A DNA stretch of 64,000 nucleotides from Ypsolopha sequella (GCA_934047225.1 OW204009.1:14512501-14576500), one strand, 5' to 3'. Positions 30,553 to 41,824 are shown, numbered from the stretch's first letter. Made by a program: numbers and translations. Notes: generated from the letters alone by a model not told the origin.

Positions 30553-30757
30553 TAACCGACTTCAAAAAGGAGGCGGTTCTCAATTCGACTGTATTTTTTT
30601 TTTTTTTTTTTTTTTTTTTGGCGTTGTTACTCCATAACTCCGTCATTTCTGAACCGATTTGAAAAATTCTTTTTTTGTTTGAAAGAGTGTACTTCCAGGT
30701 AGGTCCCATTTTGGGTTTGGTCATGATCTGATGAAGGTCTTCAGAGATAGGCAGTGG
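30553..30757 (+). repeat. AACCGACTTCAAAAAGGAGG repeat with poly-T
   Basis: AACCGACTTCAAAAAGGAGG, GGTTCTCAATTCGACTGTAT and a 24-base T run are a dispersed lepidopteran repeat start. Its minus strand gives an ORF only because of the poly-A. It leads into the 135-bp tandem repeat that follows. AACCGACTTCAA also occurs at 31345, at the edge of the hairpin. Confidence 0.5.
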
Positions 30758-31190
30758 AACTCCTCAGAAAATGACAGCATACCTCTCGAAATTGAGGTAA
30801 TCGCTTTGTACCTGGGTGCTGATTACAAGGTATTACTTGAAAATCATCATTATTCCACCTGACCTTCGATCCTGGCTTCATCACCATATTCACCATAGAA
30901 CTCCTCAACGGATCAGAGCACATAACTCGAGATTGCGGCAATCACTGCGTTAGGGTGCTAATTCAAGGGTATTACCTGGAGATTACCAGACTACCCACCT
31001 GGCCTTCGATCCTGGCTTCATCACCATAGAACTCCTCAACGGATGACAGCACATAACTTTGGATTGCGGCAATCAGTTTGTGTTATGGTGCTCATTGCAG
31101 GGCATTGCTTGAAAATTGCCAGTGTACCCACCTGACCTTCGATCTTGGCTTCATCACCGTAGAACTCGAATGACAGCACATAACTCGAGA
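30758..31190 (+). repeat. Tandem repeat, ~135 bp x 3.2
   Basis: Each unit begins near GAACTCCTCA and contains CACCTGACCTTCGATCCTGG followed by CTTCATCACCAT. Units diverge by perhaps 15-20%. The first is slightly longer because CACCATATT is repeated. They make open frames on both strands; no product is recognised. Confidence 0.75.
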
Positions 31191-31320
31191 TTGATAGCAG
31201 AAAGCTACTCAAACATAGCTACTTATACTCACTTAAACTTCGTTTCATATTAAAACCACGTTTGCAAGAACTACCCATATTTCACAATTTAACCCAGCAA
31301 CACTAAAAAATGTGAAATAA

Positions 31321-31675
31321 AATAAAATTTTAACAAAAAAATAGCAACCGACTTCAATAGTAACAGCAGTCATTCACTAAAAAGTTAATAATAATTCTAT
31401 AAAGACCGATGGTACCGAAGCAACACTTTTGCCGACTTCTTTCTTCCTGAAACATTATGTTATCTAGAAGTCGGCGTATTTCCTACGATATAGCAACATA
31501 AAAACCAATATAAGAACGCCGACTTCCAGATAACATAACGTTTCAGGAAGAAAGAAGTCGGCAAAAGTGTTGCTTCGGTACCATCGGTCTTTATAGAATT
31601 ATTATTAACTTTTTAGTGAATGACTGCTGTTACTATTGAAGTCGGTTGCTATTTTTTTGTTAAAATTTTATTTTT
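31321..31675. repeat. Long near-perfect hairpin, ~156-bp arms
   Basis: The left arm 31321-31476 and right arm 31517-31675 are reverse complements with only a few mismatches near the loop (for example CATTATG versus CGTTATG). The loop is 40 bp. Both arms carry ACCGACTTCAATAGTAACAG and GGTACCGAAGCAACACTTTT or inverse. A transcript from either strand would fold into a long dsRNA stem. Confidence 0.9.
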
Positions 31676-31785
31676 TAGGTAAAAATTTCGACTAATTTAG
31701 TTTACAGGCGAGCAAAAATTTGTGAAAAATATGTTCCTCGATTTAGCATAATATGTGTCGTATAGTACCAATAGTGGCCACATCC

Positions 31786-32145
31786 AAAAGTGACAGATAT
31801 CACACTACAAAAATGACAGATACCAAGCTATAAAAATGACAGATATCACACTACAAAAATGACGGATATCAAACTATAAAAATGACAGATATCACACTAC
31901 AAAAATGACAGATATCAAACTATAAAAATGACAGATATCACACTACAAAAAGACAAATATCAAACTATAAAAATGACAGATATCACACTACAAAAATGAC
32001 AAATATCAAACTATAAAAATGACAGATATCACACTACAAAAATGACAGATATCAAACTATAGAAATGACAGACATCACACTACAAATATGACATACTTAT
32101 ATCAAACTATACAAATGACAGATATCAAACTACAAAAATACACTG
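31786..32145 (+). repeat. 23-bp satellite in alternating A/B units
   Basis: Unit A is ATGACAGATATCACACTAC plus AAAA; unit B is ATGACAGATATCAAACTAT plus AAAA. A and B alternate for about 15 units, so the true period is 46 bp. It starts about 110 bp after the long hairpin. Confidence 0.9.
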
Positions 32146-32379
32146 TGAAGTTTACTAAAGTCCTTTCAAGTTACATCTTCAAATTTAGTAAAATCCAACC
32201 CTAACCCATTCAAAATAAAGCTTAAAGTTGTCAAACATTTTTAAAACCAGTCAAATCCATGTGTTCTTATCGAATTTAGGCAAATCCTGTGAGCCAATCA
32301 GCGACAGTAATAATTTTCACAAGTAGCTAACTCCATACTAATTTCTATCAAAAATAGGTATCCATCTTAGACGAATAAA

Positions 32380-32693
32380 CCATCAGCCTAGTTCGTCCAC
32401 TCCTGGACATAAGCCTTTCTAGGACTTTGCCACTCCCGGCGGTCATCCTGGAAGAATTGCCCATACTCACACACGCTGCGCAGGCGGGTTGGTGAGCGCG
32501 GTACCGGAACCCTCGCACTAGTGACGCCGCTTCCCGTCATCCATCGGTCCCAGGTATGGTGGGCCTCCTGGTTTTTTGCCTGTGAGCTGTCCTCTTACTC
32601 TCCCCCGAATTACTTCGAGGGGGTCTCCAACTAAGATGGTGGTACCTCCACAGTCGAGCCCGGCATCAGCTCTACCACCTATCCTAAAAATAG
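32380..32693 (-). mobile_element. Repeat family A copy 4
   Basis: A copy of the RTE-like 3' end with an internal deletion at about 32537, where CCAGTCTGTTCC to TATACCGC is missing. No tail repeat is clear at its left edge. Confidence 0.7.
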
Positions 32694-32794
32694 TTAAGTC
32701 GACACTAATCTGTATGGTGATATCAAAATCGGCCAGCTCCAAATACACTTTTATTCGAAAACAAAGCGATTAACGGGACACCTGACGCTAGAAC

Positions 32795-33112
32795 ATCAAC
32801 AACACCAGGTTTTCAAGGGTTCATTGGAAGAAACTAGGTCTCTCCTCATATTGAAGAAAATATATTTGATTTATCGATCTTTTATCTAGGGATTCCACTT
32901 ATAAACAATGTATGATTTATACTTTTGTCAAAAAAAAATGTTTTCCACCCTCTTTTTTTTGGTTTTCAAACGTTCGTTTCAAAAACTCGGTTAAGAGATC
33001 AACTTAATTTTTTTTTATATAATGATGTTACCTAAATCCAATATTTTTTTTCCAACAAAATATTTCAGTATTAGCTAAAAACACACCAGTTTGTTGTTTC
33101 GCTGCGTGATCA
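32795..33112 (+). repeat. Repeat family W copy 1
   Basis: TTTATCGATCTTTTATCTAG and TTTTCAAACGTTCGTTTCAA, up to TTTGTTGTTTCGCTGCGTGA, match 50375-50722 with small indels. The edges have no TIR. Unclassified. Confidence 0.6.
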
Positions 33113-33687
33113 TTAGTATTACGCGTCCAAGAAAAAGAGGCCAAAGAGCCAACATATAATCGCCTCTATGAAAAGCAAATAAGGTCTTTGCCATTGGACT
33201 TATTGTGCTGGACGGGTAATAAAAAAAGTTGCTAGGGTATGCCATCTTCTTAAATGTATTTAATTAGATGAATTGTGATATAAGAACATATAATGACGTA
33301 AAAAAAACTGAGTCAACAGAAAAACCGACGAAATTTTCTTCATTTGCATTACATATCAATCTTTTGCAAAAGCAAATAGACAAAAGTTTCTTAATTTGGA
33401 TTACAGCTATCTTTTGCAAAAGCAAAGAGACAACATTTTCTTAATCAACATTTTTCTTTTGCAATTTACTTAATCACATACCTATAGGTAATTTCTGTGA
33501 TAGATGTAGTTACGACCCAGAAAATTGGTCGGTATAAAGGTCGTATCGCAACAGTTACTTCCTAATCATTGCCAAATGGGTAGTTTACTTTTAGACCCAA
33601 CCCAATAGTTCATCTGTGATGATCCATTCCCAACTATGTTATAAAGTAAAACTATTATTGGAAAATGTATTTGAAAACAGTACAATT

Positions 33688-33996
33688 AGATGGGCTCGAC
33701 TGTGGAGGTACAGTGGAGACCACATCAAGCTATACACTTGGGGTACGTCTATAATTAGTTACCAGCTGCTCTCCTTGACATTGATAGTATTGACATTTTT
33801 AAATCCACACTAATGAAAATTCTATTACAAAAAGCATATTATACCATAAATGAGTTTTTAGAAGACGCGACATTAGCCCCTACAGAGAAGAATATAAGAT
33901 AGGTACAAAGTCCAATGTGTCTTACTTGATGCGGTCTCCACTGTACCACCATCTGGCAAATCCACCGATGTTATTCGGGGGGGAAGTACGAGGACA
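33688..33996 (+). mobile_element. Repeat family A fragment split by a family B MITE
   Basis: GATGGGCTCGACTGTGGAGG before, and CCACCATCTGGCAAATCCAC after, the family B insertion are consecutive in other A copies. The A sequence stops at 33996, where family M begins. Confidence 0.75.
33711..33943. mobile_element. Repeat family B copy 2, nested in repeat A
   Basis: 233 bp, TA on both sides. The ends match copy 1 over about 30 bp each, but the interior holds about 124 bp (from GGGTACGTCTATAATTAG) that copy 1 lacks. Confidence 0.88.
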
Positions 33997-34182
33997 GGGG
34001 CTCTACCGCGTAATTCTCATTTGTATCAACTTCAAGCAAATGCATGCGTAATTCAACGCGTGCAAAAGAGATGGCATGTTAGGCGGGCGTCGTCGCACGC
34101 ACGTCAAATTTCAATCTCAAGTTGGCATTAGAACAGAATCATTATATGATTCATCCAAAGTGGCCTTTTTAGAGGGCAAGGT
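33997..34182 (+). mobile_element. Family M copy 2 joined to a family L half
   Basis: GGGCTCTACCGCGTAATTCT to CAATCTCAAGTTGG is family M without its right end (to about 34128). It passes directly into ATTAGAACAGAATCATTATA ... GTGGCCTTTTTAGA, a half of family L. M followed by L is also seen at 44248-44549, where both are more complete. Confidence 0.65.
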
Positions 34183-34620
34183 CATCAGACAGTTCTTTAA
34201 AAAATCGAAAAAAATAATAGTTAATTTATGTACCAAAATAATTTAAACTATGTCCTAAAATGGCGTATGTTCTCTGAAAAAAATAAAAAAAATCTTTTAA
34301 AAATTAAGCTATGGGAATTCTGTTAGAACTATTCAGGGTCGCCTCGCTCCGCTCCGCTCCGGTTCGCTCGGCTCCCAATATGTATTTACATGTAAAACCT
34401 AACACTCAGCTCGAGTCGTCTCATCTATTCTTTACATTTTGGTCAAAGACTTTCGATTTCTTCTTTTTAGAAAATGTCGAACTCATTTTAAAATTTACTT
34501 TCAGCATCACAAAACAGCCGAACGGCAAATTGTAAAGTAGCGAGCGTTTAGAAACTAACGATGCGGTCTACGATGCTAACAAAGATTCGTGATTTTGCCG
34601 AAATCATCGTCATTAGATTA

Positions 34621-35247
34621 TTAAGGCGATATGGAAAAAAATTTGACTTTTGAACTTGCCTATCTACTTCTGTAAAGCAGGTATTATTTTGATAAAATAG
34701 AATATTATTTTTGGAACCTCATTCTAGGAATCTGTTAAACAGAAACGCGATTGGAGGAATTCGACTTGGTAAAAATGTTTATTGAAATGAGATCTTTTCG
34801 GACACCATTTCTCCTGGTTTGACAATTTGGAATGACATATGGACTGCAATTATATTTTATTAGATGGGTTTTAACAGTATTTAGGACCCTGGTTAAACGA
34901 AATTTTGATAGCAACTTGAGTATATTTTATTTGGTCGGACGGGCCCTTTATGAAACATTGGCAGGCGCTACACACTCCGTCGTACCAAGTATGGAGCAGA
35001 TAGCGTCAGCATCAACACTTTGTGGTTATTGTTGTTTCTGTGTGTTTCCTTTTTTGTATTCTTTTTTAAATTTTAAAATTTTAGCAATTTATAAATATGG
35101 ATTAATTTATCTGAAATAAATGAATATTATTATTATTAATAAAAAACCGACTTTTTGCTACTTTTCCTCGAATCCATCCTTCTCGCACTGAGTGTTTTTT
35201 CGCATATGGAGTAACAGGGACGCTAAAACATTTACATATCGCCTTAA
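34621..35247 (-). mobile_element. Repeat family E copy 4 with a nested LINE 3' tail
   Basis: TTAA at both edges. At about 34920 the E sequence (GAGTATATTTTATT) breaks off, and it starts again at 35141 with AATAAAAAACCGAC. The E sequence outside the insertion is about 75-85% like copy 3. Confidence 0.8.
34921..35140 (+). mobile_element. 5'-truncated LINE 3' tail nested in family E
   Basis: It starts GGTCGGACGGGCCCTTTATG and ends GAAATAAATGAATATTATTATTATT-like sequence, a 3-base tail repeat after a poly(A)-signal-like AATAAA. The short frame WSDGPFMKHW may be the end of an ORF2. Confidence 0.55.
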
Positions 35248-35605
35248 AACTCGGAATTGTAACAAAAAGTGGCACTTTCTTCCATTGATCGCTGCTTCTC
35301 ACTCCCACGCATTGTTAGGCGAAAACGAGTCAAGTCAATGTAATGTCGATGTCAAGTGTAAATAGCGCGTTTTGTGTATAGGTTCCGTCTGTGAGATTTT
35401 TCCACTGACATGTACGCTGGACAGGTTGTGCCATACAGGTAGCGGTACGGTATATGAGGCCTGACCTTGACTGCGCTAGTAATGTTTTCTCTATCGCACT
35501 TAGTAATTTTGTACGCGAATGAACACATGCGCTAGTCCCTCACCATTTTCGCCGAGCAGTCAAAAATCGCGCCAATTATTTTTATATTTAAAATTTTTGA
35601 AATTC

Positions 35606-36080
35606 TTAAGGCCCTTAATATCGCCAAATGGGTACTTTCTAAAGCCTACTCCTTTTTTATGGCCAAACCAAAAATATTGAAAAAATGTATTATGGATTAT
35701 CAACTCTAGGACAACATATGCAACATTTTTCTTTTTCATACCACCAAAACTTCTATATGAAAAATTGTTTCAACTGAATGGTGTTTTTTTGGCTTGAATT
35801 TCCTACTGCTCCTAAGCGGCTTAGGTGATTTAATTCATTTATGCTTTGATAAATAGATAAACTTGATAGCTATAAATATAACATAGAATTATTCAATCTA
35901 ACAATGACGCCCATGTGAAAAGTATTATTTTCTCCTATTTTGCCCTTTCAAGGACGCAGCGAGCGTCGTAACAGCCACCACGCATTGTGCACTGATTTGA
36001 ACGTTATTTCAATGTCGTTTCCGTCGATATTCATAGAGACAAACATCGAGCTGCTAATTTGGCGACGGTAATCGCCTTAA
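35606..36080. mobile_element. Repeat family F copy 1 (complete, TTAA both ends)
   Basis: 475 bp from TTAAGGCCCTTAATATCGCC to GACGGTAATCGCCTTAA. It contains the direct match GGACGCAGCGAGCGTCGTAA with the other F copies. It may itself be inserted in a family T copy whose right half begins at 36081. Confidence 0.75.
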
Positions 36081-36474
36081 TGAAACCAATGGAAACTTTG
36101 CGATGGCAGCATACAAATACATAGGTAATAAGATTTTGTTGAGGAACTGTTGAGTGAATTTTGAATTAAAGACCTGCCCCCCTATTCTGTATCTTTGGTT
36201 GCTAACTGGACAGGGCGCCTATCATCAAAAATATAGATAAAAACTAAACTGTCAAAATTGCCTTTAGTGGGTATGGAACTATTTACGAACTGTGTCGTCA
36301 CTTCAAGTGCGGACATATCCTTAGACAATCGGAATTCGATAGTATATCTATGTTTTTGATGATAGACACCCAGTCAAGTTGGCAACTAGAGATACATAAT
36401 AGGCCCGCTGTTTCGATTAAGTATTTAGAAAAAGGTGGGTTTCTCACAATCTGGCTGCGAAAAGGCTCTTTATC
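36081..36474 (+). mobile_element. Family T right half split by MITE C copy 4
   Basis: ACCAATGGAAACTTTGCGAT to GAGTGAATTTTGAATT, then, after the C element, TTTCGATTAAG and CACAATCTGGCTGCG match the right half of 60268-60636. Confidence 0.7.
36177..36407 (+). mobile_element. MITE family C copy 4, nested in family T
   Basis: 231 bp. CTG at 36174-36176 and 36408-36410. The uninterrupted T copy reads AAGTGTTCTGTTTCGATTAA at this place, again with a single CTG. Same orientation as copies 1 and 2. Confidence 0.9.
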
Positions 36475-37337
36475 GCGAAGACTATATTTTTGATGGTCGT
36501 AGATGAAGCATTGTGTGCAACTAGACATAATTAGACATTGGAACACTTTGGCATTCTATTACGAAACCCACTGCGTTATTTTCGTAAACAAGCACTCGTG
36601 GTGTTCCAATGTTTCACATTATGTCACAGTTGCACAAAATATTATATGCCATTTAAGTTCTGAAACAAAATTACACTCTTATTGCCGTCGCATATGAAAC
36701 GACCGGCGTATGGGGCTCTGAAAAAAACTCGGAAAAAATATAAAAGATAGATGTCAAGACCACTGCTCCATGTCGTACTTGGCGCAAAAGATTTCCCTCT
36801 AGCCATCCAACGCGGGAATGCAGCCAGCGTAATGGGGCGGTCTTTTTGATAGTTAGGGTTTTATTTGTAAGGTATTTTTTTTTTATAGTAGGTTTAGATA
36901 CATTATTTTAAAGTTTAGGATTCTGTTTATTTTTAGTTTAGTTTATATATTATAATCTTTTTAAAACAATCATAAGAATTAATTGTAAAGAATATATAAA
37001 ATTAAATTATTTAGCAATAAAATATGTTACAATACAATATTCTTCTAAGTTTGTTATGAAATAAAATCCCACGTAACCCTAAAAACGCCAGTTCAAAGAC
37101 CACGATGAGTATTGTTACATCATTTAACACTTTCTTATTTACGAGACTTCGCCAAGAATATAGTACCCTGTCAAAGTACGTCTGTCGAAGAATAATCACT
37201 GAACCGCGAGACTTTTTCCTTGGCGCTGCGTCACAATTGTTTGTATTGTTTAATGGTGATGTAAATGTGATCGTTGGACCTGTTAACTAGGGCTAATTGT
37301 TGTCTTCGTAGTTCCGCTATCATTTTTATTCTGCTCA

Positions 37338-37742
37338 GCCTAATAGTAGTTTATGCTACAAAGACGAAAAGGAATAAATTACGAGGACGATTTAAAATAC
37401 AAGCGTAGCGAGTGTTTTAAACGTAACCGAGTAATTTATTGCTCTTACGCCCGTGTGTCATACTACGTTTTTCAATGCGTAGGAAATTATGTAAGGAAAT
37501 AAAACAAATATAATCTTGTGAACTTTAAATTATGATTGGCTCAAAAGGACTGTATCCAGAGCCGTTAAACAGTGGAAAAAAAAGTATCACATTTATGGTA
37601 CACATGAAAGGCTGCAGGTTAGCCAACCATTGTAAATAAATAAAAAAAATAATAATAGTAAAGCCCTAGGGCAAAATAATCGACTTTCTGTTCGGTTTTG
37701 ATGCATAAAAAGTGGGCCTTTACGAGCACTTGCATTGAAAAA
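37338..37742 (+). mobile_element. Repeat family I copy 2
   Basis: It begins AATAGTAGTTTATGCTACAA and ends CGAGCACTTGCATTGAAAA. All four copies keep GAGTGTTTTAAACGTAACCG and GCCCTAGGGC. The region 36500-37330 before it shows nothing I recognise. Confidence 0.7.
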
Positions 37743-37959
37743 TATGATAATAGCTTTTTTTTTTTATGAACAAAAGTCCACAGCAAATACAGTAAACATT
37801 AACTAAATATTACATCAGCTAATAGTGCCAATAAAGTATTTCACTATGCTAACAATAAATATACATAATTTTACACAAGGAACTAACATCATAACAATTT
37901 GTAAAAAACAATACTAAGAAAAAGACGCAAGACTCTGTGTTGTTGACTTACTAAACTCT

Positions 37960-38003
37960 TAGAGCAACGCAGACCTACTAAGGTAGGTCCGCGTTGCTCT
38001 AAG
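37960..38003. repeat. Short perfect hairpin (20-bp arms)
   Basis: AGAGCAACGCAGACCTACTA and its near-complement AGGTAGGTCCGCGTTGCTCT lie back to back. One mismatch. No other copy in the window. Confidence 0.7.
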
Positions 38004-38291
38004 ACTAAACTATTATTATTATTATTATTAGCCGTTTTATCTGGCTTCTTTAAACGTGTCTGCGCACATTAGTTCCGCCAATATCTTGTTTTAAGCGAAA
38101 AGACTCGTAGGAAAGAAAAGACTAAACTAGATATTGGTGTCGATTAGGTGCCACACGTCTGACAGGACCAAACCCGATTCAAACGCTCCGTCCGTCATTT
38201 CATAGACACTCGATTATGTGGTGACAGCGTTTGTATGGAAGTTTGAGCGTGATACTGTCCCTTAAATATTCTGAATCGGCTACTAACCGTA

Positions 38292-39031
38292 TAGTGCGCG
38301 CCAATCTTTTAGTCGCCTCTGAGTGAGTTACGAGTGCAAGCTTGCGCAGGTACAGTCAAGGAAACAATATTATCAACGGTTGATTATTAAATGTTTACTA
38401 TAAGTGGGAAGGTGTACTTGTTGTACCTACCTATTTAATTATTTATTTATTATTTTAGTGCAATCTTAAATATATAAATAAAACGCATTAATATTTAAAA
38501 AAAGTAAATTTATAATGTACAAATATAGGCAAAAACGTTGTTACTTTATTTAGAGAGGTGAGACACCATCTATAAAAACTGGTTCCCTACTTGAAGAAGG
38601 AAGATTTTCGTCCGAATCACTATCGTCTGTAGAATTTTGGTCCTCCTCAGTGTCGTCGTCGGGTCCATTGTCACTGACTTCAATAATTATTTCTTTATTA
38701 TAAAGGCATTCATGTTTTCTGTTGCCTATTATAAAGGCAACAGAAACAATAAACTATAACAAACAGATTCAACGATTAACTTAACGAATCATAGAATTTT
38801 TTCCTCGTAGGTACTTTTCATGCAACGCGCGCGTGTGTAGTGTACGGACGTAGCACTAACACTAACGCATAGTGTTGACACCTGCCGAACGGCGAGCGGG
38901 GGGTGTGGTGCGGCACGCAGGCGGGTGTGCTCCGCACCCTCGCTCCTGTAACGTCCCCCTGACACCGTAAAACGGCTAATGCGTCGATTCTTGGGGCTAG
39001 CTTGAGGCGACTAAAAGATTGGCGCGCACTG
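38292..39031. mobile_element. Repeat family G copy 1 (TA target)
   Basis: TIR: AGTGCGCGCCAATCTTTTAG then TCGCCTC, and the inverse GGCGACTAAAAGATTGGCGC at the right. TA at 38290-38291 and 39032-39033. The right third is GC-rich (GCGAGCGGGGGGTGTGGTGC). It is 740 bp, longer than copy 2 (582 bp). No transposase. Confidence 0.88.
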
Positions 39032-39034
39032 TAT

Positions 39035-39121
39035 CAATGTATAATATAAGTAAAGCCTTATATGAAGTAGACATATATAAGTTCTAAAAGTCTCGATATT
39101 TTTTTTCGTATAGCGCCTTAA
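39035..39121 (+). mobile_element. Repeat family E fragment (right end)
   Basis: It has AAGTAGACATATATAAGTTC and then TTTTTCGTATAGCGCCTTAA, the right end of E. It lies directly against the right end of family G copy 1, which suggests G was inserted into E. Confidence 0.6.
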
Positions 39122-39539
39122 ATCGTACGTCTGGCAGCCCTGCAACTGACACCGTAAATAATGAAATTCAAATAACAGTTTTAATGAGAAACTCACGTAC
39201 TGGGGTCTGAGATGATCAAAATAATTACATAACCTAACCCCTGAAGGTTGAGGCTACGGATTTACCAAGAAAATGTGATTACGTAATGCTCGGGTAGGCA
39301 TTTGTTGTGGCGCTTCGGGATGAACAGAGAAGAGTCGGGCATTATCATTATTGTTATCTGTTGGGCAGATCGTAGAATTAGGCAGATTGAAAAAAAAAAA
39401 AAAAATGAAAAAAGTGTTTATTCAGTAACCAGTAATACATTAAATTAGAATGCTGGGGCCTTCTTTTAAGTATAGAAATACTTGTTCCAGAAGACCTCGC
39501 TCCTTCACATCCATAGCTTAAAGTTAGTACAAGTACTAC

Positions 39540-39680
39540 AGTTAGTGTCTTATTGTGTGAGTGGAAGTGTCTGTATCTCTGTGAGGGTGTGTATGTGTTT
39601 GAGTGTGAGGGAGGGTGTGTGCGTGAGGTGTGTGTGTATGTGAGAGGAAAAAGGTGTGCGTGTGTGTGTGGCTTTGCGTT
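39540..39680 (+). repeat. TG-rich microsatellite
   Basis: Loose GTGTGTGTG, GAGTGTGAGGGAGGGTGTGT and similar. It makes a spurious open frame on the minus strand. Before it, a poly-A run at 39391-39404. Confidence 0.8.
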
Positions 39681-39934
39681 TGTATTGTAAATAAATTAAG
39701 TAAAGTATTTTAAGTATTGTAAAGTATAAAATTGAGAATCTTTCACCAAAAGTCATTTTTTAATTTTTTATTTATTTCATTTAATTTGTACATCAAAAAT
39801 AGTTGTGCTATATAGCTACCATCGGAAACCTATTTTATTATTTATTATTGGTTTATCTGATCGCAGCGGACGTTATTATAAATGTTATTTTTACATCTTA
39901 AACAGAGAACTTAGGTATATTAATTTTCCATAAT

Positions 39935-40326
39935 AGTAGTTTATGCTACAAGGGCGAAAAGGAATAAATTACGAGGACGATTTAAAACACGAGCATAGCG
40001 AGTGTTTTAAACGTAACCGAGTAATTTATTGCTTTTACGCCCGTGTATCATACTACGTTTTTCGATGCATAGTGTGATGAAATAAAACAAATATAATCTT
40101 GTGAACTTTAAATTATGATTGGCTCAAAAGGACTGTATCCAGAACCGTTAAACAGTGGAAAAAAGTACAACATTTATGGTACACAGGAAAGGCTGCAGGT
40201 TAGCCAACCATTGTAAATAAATTAAAAATAATAATAATAATAATAAAGCCCTAGGGCAAAATAATCGACTTTCTATTCGGTTTTGATGCATAAAAAGTGG
40301 GCCTTTACGAGCCCTTGCATTGAAAA
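39935..40326 (+). mobile_element. Repeat family I copy 3
   Basis: About 392 bp, very like copy 2 (37338) over its length. It includes an (AAT)n stretch at about 40226-40245 that varies in number between copies. Confidence 0.7.
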
Positions 40327-40652
40327 GTATTTTTTTATCTTATTTCTAAAATTATTACTGTTTATGTATACGATTAATACTTGCGATTGTCGGCACTTGG
40401 TGAAACGTCATCATAATCTTGATAAAAACATTTGTACTGTTTCACAATAGGTTTCACCATTTTTTTTACTTATTCATCATCAGCAATGTAAACAACCACT
40501 ACACATTTCTTTATTGTTTATTTATTATATTTAACAGTGTTCCTTGATAATGCCGTAAGGCGAAACCGGTTGAAGTAATAAAAAGTAATATTGTGAAACA
40601 GTATAAGTGTTTTTATCAAGGTTTTTTGCGGCCCAATAGAGAACAGAGGTCC

Positions 40653-40776
40653 TCTAAAAAGGCCGTTTTGCATGAATCACATGTTTTAATGCCGTCTCTT
40701 TTGCACTCGTGAAAAAACTCTGACTCTATCCTACTTTCAAATCATTTCATGGTTCACCCAAGTCGGCCTTTTTAGA
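40653..40776. mobile_element. Repeat family L copy 1 (TIR TCTAAAAAGGCC)
   Basis: TCTAAAAAGGCCGTTTTGCA at the left, AGTCGGCCTTTTTAGA at the right, about 124 bp. A second copy at 44412-44549 and a half copy at 34130-34182. No clear target duplication. Confidence 0.65.
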
Positions 40777-41824
40777 TCCCCAGAACTGGTTTCTTCACCC
40801 CCCGGTGCGGGGGCAGGGACAAGACGCCCGAGCGAGCATGGACAGAACTATCTAGAACGACGAAGACACGACACTGTTTACCATATTCACCTAGTCTATT
40901 GTACCAAATTCAATCAGTTATACAAATTATACATCATACGAGAGGAGCACCGCATTTTCATCTATCTTCTATCTTCTATATAAATAAAAATGAATTGCTG
41001 TTCGTTAGTCTCGCTAAAACTCGAGAACGGCTGAACCGATTTGGCTAAGTTTAGTCTTGAAATATTCGTGGAAGTCCAGGGAAGGTTTAAGCGATGAGAA
41101 AATGTGGAAAAATTGAGAGGAAAATACTAAAAACGACAATTTTATTTTCCCATACAAACTGTTCTTACCTGTCAAACATTTGATGTTCGCCCCGTCGCGT
41201 CGGTTCGGTATTTTAGGAATAAAAACATGTAGATCTAGATTAAATAAGGGTTTGGAATCGACAACATATATCCATAATAGTCTGATTATCGCGTATTTAG
41301 ATTTAAAACATGTAAAATACTGACATTATAATGACACTTGATTGTTGTGTTGGCCTGCTCTCTGGTGTTGGGTGCGTTCAGAAATATACTTTGAAACAGT
41401 AAAGTTCGCTATACGATCTAAAATTGGGTACTTCCATAGCCTCCTTAAAGAAGGCTGTGGTACTTCCCTAAAAATCAAATCAGCGACTCTTTATAAAATG
41501 TCAAAACGCCCCGATACTATGAAATTTGTATGAGGTTTTACCGGTTTTACATTATGACTACAGTTTTCTGTGATCAAACTGCTTCCTTTTTTCTTAGTTT
41601 TTAGCAATTATAAAAATTGTCAAACCCTCGAAAAAATCCGTAAAAATATTTCAACGATTATTTTAGAAGATCACATTGGATTGTGTCAGTTATTTTACTT
41701 TAACAGCAGTCAAGTATCAAAATGCACGGAATTGCATTCAATTTATCTATTACCCGCACACATTATGTTTTTAACACCTGAAAAAAGATTCAAAACTTGA
41801 TTTATCATTCTGATACTGCTTACA

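Noticed and set aside
30515..30724. 69-codon minus-strand ORF with a Lys run
   Set aside because: The Lys run is the poly-T tract of a dispersed repeat.
31786..32145. Regular short repeats resembling a CRISPR array
   Set aside because: Units are contiguous 23-mers with no unique spacers, and the window is eukaryotic.
39550..39756. 68-codon minus-strand ORF (THTRT... type)
   Set aside because: It is a translation of a TG microsatellite.
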